From Aliarcobacter sp. (GTDB lineage: Bacteria; Campylobacterota; Campylobacteria; Campylobacterales; Arcobacteraceae), in NCBI GenBank assembly GCA_028690445.1, contig JAQVBE010000012.1:1-64000 (forward strand): a stretch of 64,000 nt of DNA, written 5' to 3'. The notes beneath the pieces are model-generated. The model did no database searches and was not told the DNA's origin. It was given only the letters and a program-made list of their open reading frames with translations. Below are positions 26,051 to 36,080 of this stretch, piece by piece. Position 1 is the stretch's first letter, and every line of letters begins with the position of its first letter. The translations under genes and the position numbers were made by a program.

Positions 26051-28039
26051 TTAAACTCTCTCAACCCTAACAGCACTATGATTATAATCAGGTTGCAGTG
26101 ATTCTTTATCGTATAAATCGTGTGTTAGGTAGTTTATATTTCTATTACTAATTGGCATAAAAATTGTGTCGATTCTTATGTCTTTAGTCAAAATTGCTTT
26201 TGATTCTATTGTTCCTCTTATTGATGAAATCTTAATATTATCTCCATCTTGGATTCCAAATTGTTTTGCGTTTATTGGGTGAATTTCGCAAAAATTTAGC
26301 TCTTTATATTTCAAAAGTGTTCTTGGAAGATTTGTTTTTGTTCCTGTGTGCCATTGGTCTCTGGTTCTTCCTGTTAGAAGTGTTAATGGATATTTTAGGT
26401 TTGTTTTTTCACTTAAAAGTTTGTTTTCCACAAAAAATAGATTTGCTTTTTTGTCTTTTGTTAGAAACTCTCTATTTTCTCTGATTTTTTCTCCCCAAAT
26501 AAATGGCTCTTTTGACAAGTTATCATAAGAAGCTTCATAGATATTTAGGTGTGGATTTAGTTTTGTCATCTCTTGATACTCTTCAAAAATCTCTTTTGTT
26601 GATTCAAAATTAAAGGCTTCTTTGTAACCTAATTTTTGAGCTATAAGCTGGAAAATTTCCCAGTCTGGTTTACAATCAATTGAAGTTCTTGTTAGTTTTT
26701 CTTGTTTTGTGATGGTTCTATCTAGGTTTGTTTGAGTTCCCTCTTTTTCTCCCCATGGAGCTGCTGGAAGTCTGATATGGGCGAATTTTGCTGTTTCAGA
26801 GTTTTCATAAGCATTTATTTCCACAACCATTGGGATTTTTTTCATTAATTCTTCCATTTTATTTCTATTTGGAAGATGATAAATTGGGTCTGTGTGGCAA
26901 ATAATCAAAACATCAAGATTTGCTTCAAGCATTTGAGTGGCTGTTAATCCAACTACATTTGAAACTTTTGTTGTTTTCCAAAATTCATTTACTTTTTTGA
27001 TTGACTCTTTATCAAATCCTAAATGAACCGCCAACATTGTTGAAAGTCCTCCAACTTCTCTTCCTCCCATTGCATTTGGCTGACCAGTTAGTGAAAAAGG
27101 ACCATTTCCTTTTGTGAATATTTTTCCAGTTAAAAGGTGAGTGTTTATGATTGAAAGGTTTTTATCAACACCTTGAGATGATTGATTTATTCCCATTGTC
27201 CAAGCTGTTATGATATTTTTATTCTCTTTATACATCTGCCAAAACTCTTCAAATTGCTCTACACTTAGACCCGTTCTTTTTAGCATTTTTGTAACAGGGA
27301 TTCTTTTGAATTTGTTTTTTAATAGGTCATAATTATTTACATTTTCTTCCACAAATTTTTCATCAACTAAACCCTCATCAATAATTCTTTTTGAAACTAA
27401 ATTCCAAAAGTCAATATCACTTCCAACTTTTATTGGAAGATACAAATCAGCAATTTTTGCAGTGTCTGTGAATCTTGGGTCAATTACAATAATTTTTAAT
27501 CCTTGTTTTTTTGCAGTTTTGATTCTATTATGAAAAACAACATGGGCTTCTGCTGTATTTGCTCCCACTAAAATAAGTAAATTTGCATCATGGACATCAT
27601 TCATTCTTACTGGAACATAATCAGCTCCTAAAGATTTTTTATAGGCAACAACTGCACTTGACATACAAGTTCGGCTGTTTGTATCTACATTATTAGTTCC
27701 AATAAAACCTTTCATTAGTTTATTGGCAATATAATAATCTTCAGTTAAAAGCTGACCTGAAAGATAAAATCCTACTTTTTCTTTTGGAGAGTTTGTGATT
27801 TTTGTAGCGATTTTATTTATTACATTACTCCAAGAAGTATCTTTGTATTCATTGGTTACTTCATCTCTTATTTGAGGTCTTAATAATCTTGTTGGAGTTT
27901 GAACGCTTATTAATTCTGAAATACCTTTTGAACAAAGTTTTCCTTCATTTGTTGGATATGTTACATCTCCAATTAACTTATCTTTGTCAAATTCTAATCC
28001 ACATCCCACACCACAATATCCACATACTGACTTAATCAT
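26051..28039 (-). CDS. Assimilatory-type nitrate reductase catalytic subunit
   Basis: This 662-aa bis-MGD molybdoenzyme should reduce nitrate to nitrite in the cytoplasm. The N-terminal 4Fe-4S motif is CGYCGVGCGLEFD with a fourth Cys in GKLCSKG. TNSRTCMSSAV, PRFTDTAKIADLYL, TWMG-like AWTMGINQSSQG, and GQPNAMGGREVGGL follow. The C-terminal cofactor region is LLTGRTRDQWHTGTKT. There is no twin-arginine signal, which supports the assimilatory NasC/NarB/NasA class over periplasmic NapA. Gene names for this enzyme differ among bacteria, so none is given. A near copy of the nitrate-region dyad lies at 28119-28133. Confidence 0.9.
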   Translation of the reverse strand: MIKSVCGYCGVGCGLEFDKDKLIGDVTYPTNEGKLCSKGISELISVQTPTRLLRPQIRDEVTNEYKDTSWSNVINKIATKITNSPKEKVGFYLSGQLLTEDYYIANKLMKGFIGTNNVDTNSRTCMSSAVVAYKKSLGADYVPVRMNDVHDANLLILVGANTAEAHVVFHNRIKTAKKQGLKIIVIDPRFTDTAKIADLYLPIKVGSDIDFWNLVSKRIIDEGLVDEKFVEENVNNYDLLKNKFKRIPVTKMLKRTGLSVEQFEEFWQMYKENKNIITAWTMGINQSSQGVDKNLSIINTHLLTGKIFTKGNGPFSLTGQPNAMGGREVGGLSTMLAVHLGFDKESIKKVNEFWKTTKVSNVVGLTATQMLEANLDVLIICHTDPIYHLPNRNKMEELMKKIPMVVEINAYENSETAKFAHIRLPAAPWGEKEGTQTNLDRTITKQEKLTRTSIDCKPDWEIFQLIAQKLGYKEAFNFESTKEIFEEYQEMTKLNPHLNIYEASYDNLSKEPFIWGEKIRENREFLTKDKKANLFFVENKLLSEKTNLKYPLTLLTGRTRDQWHTGTKTNLPRTLLKYKELNFCEIHPINAKQFGIQDGDNIKISSIRGTIESKAILTKDIRIDTIFMPISNRNINYLTHDLYDKESLQPDYNHSAVRVERV

Positions 28040-28243
28040 AGTTTTTCCTATTCGTAATAATTATTTGTATATATATTTTTATTATATAAAGGAATTAATG
28101 TAAATATAAGAAATAATTGTATTAAAAATATACAATAAGCTAAATTCCAAGTAAATATTTTTTAAAATAATTTTTAATTAAGATATAAGTTATATATATA
28201 TTTTTTTATGATATAACTATTACTTTAATAATCAAGGATTAAA
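28040..28243. promoter_or_regulatory. Divergent nitrate reductase / RR-PAS-EAL control region
   Basis: No gene is visible in these 204 bp. GTATTAAAAATATAC (28119-28133) matches 13 of 15 positions of the GTATATAAAATATAC dyad found in this region and lies 80 bp upstream of the nitrate reductase start. A looser GTATATATATTTTTA lies at 28067-28081. Confidence 0.5.
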
Positions 28244-30241
28244 ATGAATGTTGAAAAGTTAGAAGAAATTAGTTCATTATGTAAATCACTCAATCTACTT
28301 TATGTAGTAAGAGATAAAAACAGTGTAAATAATAATTTAAAATATTTTGAAAGCTTCTTTAACGAAGTAACATTTATGGATAATGGACTTGAAGCATTAA
28401 AAGAGTTTGATAAAAATAAATACTCAGTAGTAATTACAGATATAGAAACCCCCTATTTAAACGGCTTTGACTTAATAGAAAAAATTAAAAATATCGAAAA
28501 AAATATAATAACGATTATTTATACCTCAAACGAAGATAGAGAGAGTTTTTTTAAAACAATTCAACTAAAAATAGATGGTTATTTAATGCCTCCTTTTGAT
28601 GAAAATAATTTTTTAGAAATTATAAATAGATCAATAGATAGTTGTAGAGATAAAAAACTCCAAATAGAAAATAAAAAAAAGAATTTTAAAATTCAAAAGC
28701 AATATACAGACTTAGTTGATAGAAGTGCAATTATCTCAAAAACTGATAAAAATGGAATAATAACTTTTGTAAATGATAATTTTTGTAGGACATCAGAATA
28801 TTTAAAAGAAGAATTAATAGGAAAAAGTCATAACATAATTAGACATCCAGATAATTCTGCGGAAGTTTATGAAGATTTATGGAATACCATAAAAAATAAA
28901 AAACTTGAATGGTCGGGAGTTATAAAAAATCTAACAAAAAGTGGTAAAACTTATTATATAAAATCAACAATCAAACCAATATTAGATGCAAATGGAGATA
29001 TTCTTGAATATGTGAGCGTTAGAAGTAATGTAAATACTATTATGAGTGATAAAAAGCATTTAATTGATAAAATTGAATCAAATAATTTATTTTTATTAAT
29101 TTTCATACAAATAGAAGATTTTGATATTCTTGATAGATTTTATAATATTTTAACCGTTGATAAAATCGAAAAAATGTTTGCTTTTAGTATGTTATCTTAT
29201 TTGCCAAATTCTTATACTTTTGAAAATATTTATAATATAGGAAATGGAAGATTCGCGCTTTTAGCTGATTTTTTTGATTTTACTTCATCACAAACAAATA
29301 TAAATGAATATCTTGAAGTTTTTGCAAAAAATATTAAAAAATCAATTTTAAATGTTGATGATATAGAGTATGACCTAAACATAGTAGTTAGTTATTCTTT
29401 TGGAAAAGAGCATTTATATGAAGATGCGAAATGTGGACTTGATGAAGCAATGAATAAGAAAATGCATATTAAATATGCAAATGATTCTTCAATAAAAGAA
29501 CATATAGAAGCTAAAAAAAATATGGAAATTATTAAAATGGTAAAAATTGCCCTTGATAATTATAAAATAGTTTCATATTTTCAACCAATAATTAATAATA
29601 AAACAAAAGAGATAGAAAAATATGAATCTTTAGTTCGACTTGTGGACGAAGATGGAAATGTATTATCTCCTTACTCTTTTTTAGATATTTCTAAAAAAGG
29701 AAGTTATTATAATAAAATTACTCATCGTGTTTTGGAAAATTCATTTAAAATTTTAGAACATATAAGTACAAAAATTTCTATAAATCTTTCATCTTTAGAT
29801 ATTGAAAAAGAGGAAACAAGAGTTAAACTTTATTCTCTTTTGGAAGAATATAAAAAGGATTCTTCAAGAATTGTTTTTGAACTACTTGAAGATGAAGATG
29901 TAAAAGATTTTACGGTTATAAAAAGTTTTATAAAAAGAGTAAAAAAATTAGGCGTTATGATTGCAATAGATGATTTTGGTGCTGGATATTCAAATTTTGA
30001 GAGATTATTGGAGTTTGAACCTGATATTTTAAAAATTGATGGAAGTTTAGTTAAAAATATTGCTACTGATACTTATAGCAGAAATATTGTTGAAACAATA
30101 GTTACTTTTGCAAAAAAACAAAATATTATTACAATAGCTGAATTTGTTGAAAATGAAGAGATTTTTAATATTTTAAATGAGATGGGTGTTGATTATTCTC
30201 AAGGTTATTATTTTGGTGAACCTAAGAAGATATATATTTAA
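28244..30241 (+). CDS. Receiver-PAS-GGDEF-EAL signalling protein
   Basis: The 665-aa protein has four domains: receiver (about 15-130), PAS (about 165-265), GGDEF (about 275-410) and EAL (about 430-665). The receiver keeps the phospho-acceptor D66 (ITDIETPY), but the conserved Lys of the LxKP motif is Pro116 (YLMPPF) and the acidic pair is reduced to RDKN. The GGDEF signature is replaced by GNGRF, so cyclase activity is unlikely. The EAL part keeps ESLVR, FELLE, AIDDFGAGYSN and QGYYFGEP and should be an active phosphodiesterase. It diverges from the nitrate reductase gene. Confidence 0.88.
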   Translation: MNVEKLEEISSLCKSLNLLYVVRDKNSVNNNLKYFESFFNEVTFMDNGLEALKEFDKNKYSVVITDIETPYLNGFDLIEKIKNIEKNIITIIYTSNEDRESFFKTIQLKIDGYLMPPFDENNFLEIINRSIDSCRDKKLQIENKKKNFKIQKQYTDLVDRSAIISKTDKNGIITFVNDNFCRTSEYLKEELIGKSHNIIRHPDNSAEVYEDLWNTIKNKKLEWSGVIKNLTKSGKTYYIKSTIKPILDANGDILEYVSVRSNVNTIMSDKKHLIDKIESNNLFLLIFIQIEDFDILDRFYNILTVDKIEKMFAFSMLSYLPNSYTFENIYNIGNGRFALLADFFDFTSSQTNINEYLEVFAKNIKKSILNVDDIEYDLNIVVSYSFGKEHLYEDAKCGLDEAMNKKMHIKYANDSSIKEHIEAKKNMEIIKMVKIALDNYKIVSYFQPIINNKTKEIEKYESLVRLVDEDGNVLSPYSFLDISKKGSYYNKITHRVLENSFKILEHISTKISINLSSLDIEKEETRVKLYSLLEEYKKDSSRIVFELLEDEDVKDFTVIKSFIKRVKKLGVMIAIDDFGAGYSNFERLLEFEPDILKIDGSLVKNIATDTYSRNIVETIVTFAKKQNIITIAEFVENEEIFNILNEMGVDYSQGYYFGEPKKIYI

Positions 30242-30250
30242 AAATATTTT

Positions 30251-31879
30251 TTACGAAAATAATTTTAAATATAAAATAAAATTCAGAATTAATAAAAAAT
30301 AAAATCCAAATTTGTAGAATAATAAGGGATCTTTTTTTAATAAAGGAGTTCTTTTTTCAAAAAAAGGTTTTACTTTTTGAGGGTATTCAAGCTCAAATCT
30401 CATATATGAATAGTTTGAGTATCTTAAATCTTCATCTACACTTATTGCCCTTAATATAATACTTTCAAACCATGCTGGAATATTATTATTTAATTTTTGA
30501 GGTTTTTTTGCAACACCAAAAGTAGGGTTTTGAAAAGGTTCTATTTCTCCATAAGGATACTTTCCACACAAAGCTTCATATAGAGTAACTCCAATTGAAA
30601 AAATTTCTGTTTTTTCATTTATTGCATTTCCTGTAAATCTTTCTGGTGCTAAATAAGAAGGAGTTCCAGCAGTAGAGGCAATTGAAAATATTTCAGTGAT
30701 TGAACCAAAATCAATTATTTTAAAAATTCTTTTTCCATCTCGTTGTATTACTATTATGTTTTCAGGTTTTATATCTGCATGAACTAGATTAAACTTTAAA
30801 AGATATTCTTCCATAGAAATAAGAGTTTTTGCTAACAGTATTGTTTCATCAATAGATAAATTTCTTTTTTTGAGATATTGTTTTAGATTTATTCCGTCTA
30901 ATTTTGTCATTAGATAATATCTTGCACTTCTTTGTTTTGGAACAAATGATTTTGGAAAAAATCCAGCTTTTAATCTTTTTGCATTCCATACTTCTTTTAT
31001 ATATAAATCTAATATTTCATCATTTTCTATTGCTTCATAGGGTGCAAATTTTATTACATATTCTTGAGTATTTTTTATACAAATCCAAGTTCTATTATTT
31101 TGAATTAAAGAGTGAGTTAATAAATATCCATCAATAATATCACCTTTTTTTAATTTCTCAGGAATCTCAAGTTTTAAGTTTTTCATTGATTCTATATAAT
31201 CAGTATCTAAAACTTCTAAAATTACAGCACTCGTATCATCAGGAAGATTATCATCAACTAAAGAACTGGCATTTTTAACTAATTGATATGCTCCATTTGA
31301 GATATTTTTTGACAAAATATCATTATTCATCAAAGAATATAAACCATCACTACACATTAAAATCTTGTCATCTTTTTGAATATTATTTTCAAAATAATAT
31401 ATTTCAACATTTGGACAAATTCCCACTGCATTTGATAAAACACTATGCATTCCCTCTTCATTATGGTCGTGGGAAAGTTGATTTAATTTGTCATCTCTTA
31501 ATAAATAAATTCTACTATCACCAGCATTTGCCCCATAAAGACGATTTCCTTTTATCACACAAACAGTTACAGTTGTAATATATTCAGCTCTTTCATACTC
31601 TTGAATAGATTGAGAGTAGAGTATAGAGTTTATCGATTTGATAAACTCTTTTATCGCTTTTTCGATACTCCATACTTTTGGAAGGTTTTTAAAATTATTT
31701 ATTATGTGTGAAGTTACTTTTTTTGCAGCAAGTGCTCCTTGTGTAGCACTTCCTACTCCATCACATAATACAGCAATGGTTAAATCATCAAATTGTTTAA
31801 TTTCGTAAAAATCATCTCCTGTTAATTCTCTTCTTTTTGCAAGACAAAAACCTGAAGTTTTGATATTATTTTTACTCAT
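30251..31879 (-). CDS. PP2C phosphatase - Ser/Thr kinase fusion protein
   Basis: The 542-aa protein starts with a PP2C-type phosphatase domain (about 1-235; motifs LCDGVGSATQGALAA, GANAGDSRIYL, CSDGLYSL, DDTSAVIL). A eukaryotic-like kinase domain (about 248-510) follows, with K in YVIKFAP, catalytic loop HADIKPENIIVI, DFGS, and the APERF activation segment. The C terminus has one membrane segment. The glycine-rich loop is weak. It starts immediately after the stop of the nitrate transporter gene, so the two are translationally linked. Such fusions next to nitrate transporters occur in other Proteobacteria. Control of nitrate uptake by phosphorylation is an inference. Confidence 0.88.
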   Translation of the reverse strand: MSKNNIKTSGFCLAKRRELTGDDFYEIKQFDDLTIAVLCDGVGSATQGALAAKKVTSHIINNFKNLPKVWSIEKAIKEFIKSINSILYSQSIQEYERAEYITTVTVCVIKGNRLYGANAGDSRIYLLRDDKLNQLSHDHNEEGMHSVLSNAVGICPNVEIYYFENNIQKDDKILMCSDGLYSLMNNDILSKNISNGAYQLVKNASSLVDDNLPDDTSAVILEVLDTDYIESMKNLKLEIPEKLKKGDIIDGYLLTHSLIQNNRTWICIKNTQEYVIKFAPYEAIENDEILDLYIKEVWNAKRLKAGFFPKSFVPKQRSARYYLMTKLDGINLKQYLKKRNLSIDETILLAKTLISMEEYLLKFNLVHADIKPENIIVIQRDGKRIFKIIDFGSITEIFSIASTAGTPSYLAPERFTGNAINEKTEIFSIGVTLYEALCGKYPYGEIEPFQNPTFGVAKKPQKLNNNIPAWFESIILRAISVDEDLRYSNYSYMRFELEYPQKVKPFFEKRTPLLKKDPLLFYKFGFYFLLILNFILYLKLFS

Positions 31880-33160
31880 TTAAATTCTTCCACCAGCTTG
31901 AACTCCCCATGTCGTTCTCCATCTTGTTTTAACAAATGAAATTCCTAAAATTGCAATAAATACTACAACCGCAAAAATCATAAACCCAGCACTATATCCA
32001 TCAAATGCACCTTTTGACCAACCAAAAGTTTTAATAAGTGCAGTTCCACCAAGACCTCCTGCACATCCAATAATACCTGTCATAATTCCAATATCTTTAC
32101 CAAATCTTTGAGGAACTAATTGGAAAACAGCACCATTTGCCATACCTAAATGAGCCATTATTAAAAATAGTACAATAATTGCAACATAAAACGGAAGAGT
32201 GTAACTAGCACTAATTATAGCTAATAAACAAACTACTCCATAAAAGAAATATAAAGATTTGATTCCACCTAATTTATCAGCAATAGCTCCACCAACTGGT
32301 CTTAAAATTGCTCCTGCAAAAATACATAAAGCTCCAAAATACCCAGCAGTTACCATTACATTTGGTTCAGCTAATATTCCAAGACCAAAATTGGTCATTT
32401 CAGGTTTATATGTACTCATTAAATATACTTTCATATATCCAGCAAACCCAACAAACCCACCAAAACTAATAGCATAAAAAAGACAAAACCACCATGTATC
32501 TTTATCTTTTAAAAGTTTTCCATAATCTTTCAATTTTTTTGGATTTGATTTATAAATATTAGATGGTGCATCTTTTGCCATAAAAATATAAACAATAAAA
32601 ATAAATAAAGATAATACGGCTCCTACTAAAAATACAGATTGCCATCCCCAAATTTCTGCAATCTTTGGGGCAAAAATAAAGTCAATAACAACCCCGATAT
32701 TTCCAGCACCAGCTAGTCCTAAAACAACACCTTGAAGTTTTGGAGGATACCATTGACCAGCCTGTGGAAGTGCGACTGCAAATGAAGCACCAGCAAAACC
32801 TAAGATAAAAGCAACTGCTAATAATTGCTCATAAGTAATTGTCTCACCTTTGTAATAAGCAAAAAATAATCCTAATATAACTATAAATTGTGAAACTAAA
32901 GCTGTTTTTTTAGCTCCAACTCTATCAACAAAAAAACCTAATACAACTCTTAAGATTGCACCTGCTAGTACAGGAAGAGCAACTAATGTTGCACTTTGGT
33001 CTGCACTCATTATAAAATTCTGAGTTTGTTTCAATGATGCAGCAATTTCAGTTGCTAATGGACCCATCATTGTCCAAACCATAAAACCAAAATCAAAATA
33101 CAAAAATGAAGCTAAAAGTGTTGGCCAATGCCCTTGACCTTTTAATTCTTTTAAAGACAT
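31880..33160 (-). CDS. Nitrate/nitrite transporter (NarK/NasA family, MFS)
   Basis: This 426-aa major facilitator protein has twelve hydrophobic segments. It shows the nitrate-nitrite porter signature twice, as GLAGAGNIGVV after helix 4-5 and GIIGCAGGLGGT near helix 11, and the RVVLGFFVDRVGAKK loop after helix 2. It should import nitrate for the assimilatory reductase encoded nearby. The phosphatase-kinase fusion follows with no gap. Two copies of the nitrate-region dyad lie upstream, at 33229-33243 and 33361-33375. Confidence 0.92.
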   Translation of the reverse strand: MSLKELKGQGHWPTLLASFLYFDFGFMVWTMMGPLATEIAASLKQTQNFIMSADQSATLVALPVLAGAILRVVLGFFVDRVGAKKTALVSQFIVILGLFFAYYKGETITYEQLLAVAFILGFAGASFAVALPQAGQWYPPKLQGVVLGLAGAGNIGVVIDFIFAPKIAEIWGWQSVFLVGAVLSLFIFIVYIFMAKDAPSNIYKSNPKKLKDYGKLLKDKDTWWFCLFYAISFGGFVGFAGYMKVYLMSTYKPEMTNFGLGILAEPNVMVTAGYFGALCIFAGAILRPVGGAIADKLGGIKSLYFFYGVVCLLAIISASYTLPFYVAIIVLFLIMAHLGMANGAVFQLVPQRFGKDIGIMTGIIGCAGGLGGTALIKTFGWSKGAFDGYSAGFMIFAVVVFIAILGISFVKTRWRTTWGVQAGGRI

Positions 33161-33385
33161 CTATAATCTCCTTACCTTTTATTTAATATAATTATAATAT
33201 TAAGAAAGAGTAAGTATTCAATTTATTTGTATATAAAATATTCAATTAATATATTTAATGTATAAACAAGTTTATTTGAATTTTTAAATATATTGTAAGA
33301 AAGAAATAGATTTAAACAGGGAAATATTAGAATTTCTAAATGATATATTAAGTTATAAATGTATATTTTATATACATATTTTGTT
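33161..33385. promoter_or_regulatory. narK-type transporter upstream region with repeated dyads
   Basis: No gene is seen in these 225 bp. TGTATATAAAATATTCA (33228-33244) is identical over 17 bp to 23165-23181 upstream of nirB, and both lie about 67-69 bp from the start codon. GTATATTTTATATAC (33361-33375) is a perfect 6-3-6 dyad of the same type in the other orientation. Confidence 0.6.
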
Positions 33386-35269
33386 TTAAGAGTCTAATTC
33401 AATTGTAATTTCTGTTCCTTTATAATTTTTATTTTTATAATCTACATTTACATTTTTAATTGAGAAAATTCCTTCTAAATTCTTTACGATAATTTCTTCT
33501 GTCATAAAAAGACCAATTCCTGTTCCTTTTGCTTGATGTTTAGTTGTAAAATATGGTTCACAAACTTTATCAATAATTTTTTCATCAATACCACCTGCAT
33601 TGTCGGTTATTTTAATGATAATTTTATTCTCTTCCTTATTTGTAAAAATAAAAATTACCTTTGGTGTATCTTTATTTTCTAGGGCATCTTTTGCATTGTT
33701 TAAAATATTTATCAATGCTTGAATAAGCTCATTTTCATAATTGAATAATTTATAATCATTTATTTCATTAACAAAAGTAATTTCGAGATTTTTAAATTGA
33801 GCAGAAGTTAGTTTAAATAGTTTTTCAAATGTATTTTTTATATTAAAAGCAGTTTTATCTTTGTCTGTTCTAAAGAAGTTTCTAAAATCATCTATAGTAT
33901 CAGATAAATATAAAGCAGAATTTGTGATATTTTGTATTGATTCCTCAAAAGTTTTATCATCAAGAGTATTAAATTCTTTTTGTAATTTCATTCCAGTTGC
34001 AACAGTAGTTATAACAGAAAGAGGTTGTCTCCATTGATGGGCGATATTTCCTAACATTTCACCCATTGCAGCCATTTTCGATTGTTGAGATAAAATATGT
34101 TCTTGTGTATTTATTTCTAATTTATAATTTTGGAATTTTTTTTCTAATAATTTAGAGATATAAATAGAAATAAATAATAGAAGTAAAGTTAATAAGGATG
34201 CAAGAAATAAAATATTTTTAATCTTTTTATTAAATTCTTCATTTAATTCTATACTTTTTTTTTCAATTATTTGGTTTAAATAACCATCATAAAAACCTTT
34301 TCCAATTATCCATTTCCAACTAAATAAACCTTTTACATAACTAGTTTTTCTAAGAGGTATTTCACTATCTATTATTTTGTAATCATAGCTTATAAAACCT
34401 CCACCATTTTTTGACAAATTGAAAATCTCGTCAAATAGTTCGTTTTCTTCTTTACTATCTAATTTTTGAAAAGATTTATCTACAATATTATCTACTTTTT
34501 GAAAAAGAGTTTTTTTATCATAATCTAAAATAAAAAAGTAGTTATTTTCGCTTGATTTTAAATTTGAAATATACTCTAAAAGTTCTTTCTTCATATTTTC
34601 TTCAAAATCTACTACATATTCGCCACTTCCAATAAACCAATCATAAGGCTTAAAATGTACATTAAATCCTATTTTTTTAAAATCTGGTTTACTTGTATCA
34701 TCAGGTTTTGGAAAGTTCCAAGTTAGAAAAGCTTCATCTTTTCCTTGAAGACTTTTTACCATTTCTCTTCCTAAGTAAAAACCATTTGAATCTTGAAAGT
34801 TATAAACATTTTTTCCCTCATTTTCTCTATTTGTAGGTAATAATATACAATCATAATCAAAAGTATAAATAAAAATATAACCCCGTCCATTATTAAACCT
34901 TATATCAACAATGGCATCTTTTATCATTTTGATAATTTCATTCTTTGATTTTGTATCTTTATTTTCATTATAAATTCTAGTAGCAATATTATTTGCTTCA
35001 TAAACTCTTTCTTTAATACTTTGTTTTAATTTCTCTTCAGTTTTTGCTTGGGTTTTAAGAATTAAATTATATAAATTTTCTATTTCTGTTTTTACAAATT
35101 CTTGATTTTTTTCTAAAAATTCATTTTGTATATCTATTTTTTCTTTTTTCAATTCATTTTGTTTGTCAACATATAAAAATAGTGTAATAATTAAAGAAAG
35201 AGTTATAATAAATATTAAAGGTGTAAATTTTATTATATTTATAAGAGACTTTTCATTTTTATAAATCAT
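33386..35269 (-). CDS. Cache-domain sensor histidine kinase
   Basis: The 627-aa kinase has a membrane segment at about 14-30. A large periplasmic region with two Cache-like modules follows (GYIFIYTFDYDCILLP and NENGKNVYNFQDSNG; the second near NNYFFILDYDKKTLF). A second membrane segment is at about 350-370. The transmitter has H in NIAHQWRQPLSV, N box INILNNAKDALENK, G1 ITDNAGGID and G2 GTGIGLFMTE. No response regulator gene adjoins it. The Cache domains suggest a small organic ligand. It is transcribed toward the nitrate transporter gene; a link to nitrate is only positional. Confidence 0.9.
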   Translation of the reverse strand: MIYKNEKSLINIIKFTPLIFIITLSLIITLFLYVDKQNELKKEKIDIQNEFLEKNQEFVKTEIENLYNLILKTQAKTEEKLKQSIKERVYEANNIATRIYNENKDTKSKNEIIKMIKDAIVDIRFNNGRGYIFIYTFDYDCILLPTNRENEGKNVYNFQDSNGFYLGREMVKSLQGKDEAFLTWNFPKPDDTSKPDFKKIGFNVHFKPYDWFIGSGEYVVDFEENMKKELLEYISNLKSSENNYFFILDYDKKTLFQKVDNIVDKSFQKLDSKEENELFDEIFNLSKNGGGFISYDYKIIDSEIPLRKTSYVKGLFSWKWIIGKGFYDGYLNQIIEKKSIELNEEFNKKIKNILFLASLLTLLLLFISIYISKLLEKKFQNYKLEINTQEHILSQQSKMAAMGEMLGNIAHQWRQPLSVITTVATGMKLQKEFNTLDDKTFEESIQNITNSALYLSDTIDDFRNFFRTDKDKTAFNIKNTFEKLFKLTSAQFKNLEITFVNEINDYKLFNYENELIQALINILNNAKDALENKDTPKVIFIFTNKEENKIIIKITDNAGGIDEKIIDKVCEPYFTTKHQAKGTGIGLFMTEEIIVKNLEGIFSIKNVNVDYKNKNYKGTEITIELDS

Positions 35270-35375
35270 ATGAATCCTAGTTTTTAATAATATATTTTAT
35301 CATAAAGTAAATCTTATTAAGATGATTAACATCAATCTCTATATATAATAAATCATTAAAATTTGGAGAGAATAA

Positions 35376-36080
35376 ATGTCAAAAAGAGTATTAATAACAG
35401 GTGGAAATAAAGGAATAGGATTAGCTGTTTCAAGAGCTATGTTAGAGTTTGGATATGAAGTTATTATTGTGGCTCGTGATTTTAATACTTGTCCCATAGT
35501 TGGAGTAAAAAATGTAATAGCTATTGAATATGATTTATCAGATGTAGATGGTTTACCAGAACTTGCAAAAACAGTTGGAAATATTGATATTTTAATTAAT
35601 AATGCTGGTTATATGCAACCAAAATATACTTACAATAACTATCCAAAAGAAGCTCGTGACCATATAATGAATGTGGATTTATATACTCCTATTGAGTTAA
35701 TGAATATTTTTTCTGAGCATATGAAAAAACAAAAATATGGAAGAATTGTAAACACAGCATCAATCGCTGGACAAATTGGACATCCAGATGTTTGGTATGG
35801 AATTGCAAAAGCAGGGTTAATTAATGCTACAAAAATCTATGGAAAAATGTTAGGAGCTTATGGAATAACTGTAAATTGTGTAGCTCCAAGTCCAACAGAA
35901 ACTGATATGCAAAAAGACAATTCAGAAGAGAGAAAAGCAGAATTCAAAAAAACAGTAGCAACTGGAAGATTTGCAACAGCTGAAGAAGTTGCAAAAGCTA
36001 TTGTTTGGTTGGCTACTGATAGTCCTGAGTATATAAATGGGATTTGTTTAGATATAAATAATTGTTCATATCCAAGATAA
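35376..36080 (+). CDS. SDR family oxidoreductase
   Basis: This 234-aa short-chain dehydrogenase/reductase has the cofactor loop GGNKGIGLA (residues 9-17), NNAG at about 77-80, and the Ser-Tyr-Lys catalytic set in TASIAGQIGHPDVWYGIAKAG. The C-terminal PSPTETDM and NGICLDINNC regions fit FabG-like enzymes. The substrate cannot be told. It is monocistronic with a strong terminator shared with nhaA. Confidence 0.88.
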   Translation: MSKRVLITGGNKGIGLAVSRAMLEFGYEVIIVARDFNTCPIVGVKNVIAIEYDLSDVDGLPELAKTVGNIDILINNAGYMQPKYTYNNYPKEARDHIMNVDLYTPIELMNIFSEHMKKQKYGRIVNTASIAGQIGHPDVWYGIAKAGLINATKIYGKMLGAYGITVNCVAPSPTETDMQKDNSEERKAEFKKTVATGRFATAEEVAKAIVWLATDSPEYINGICLDINNCSYPR

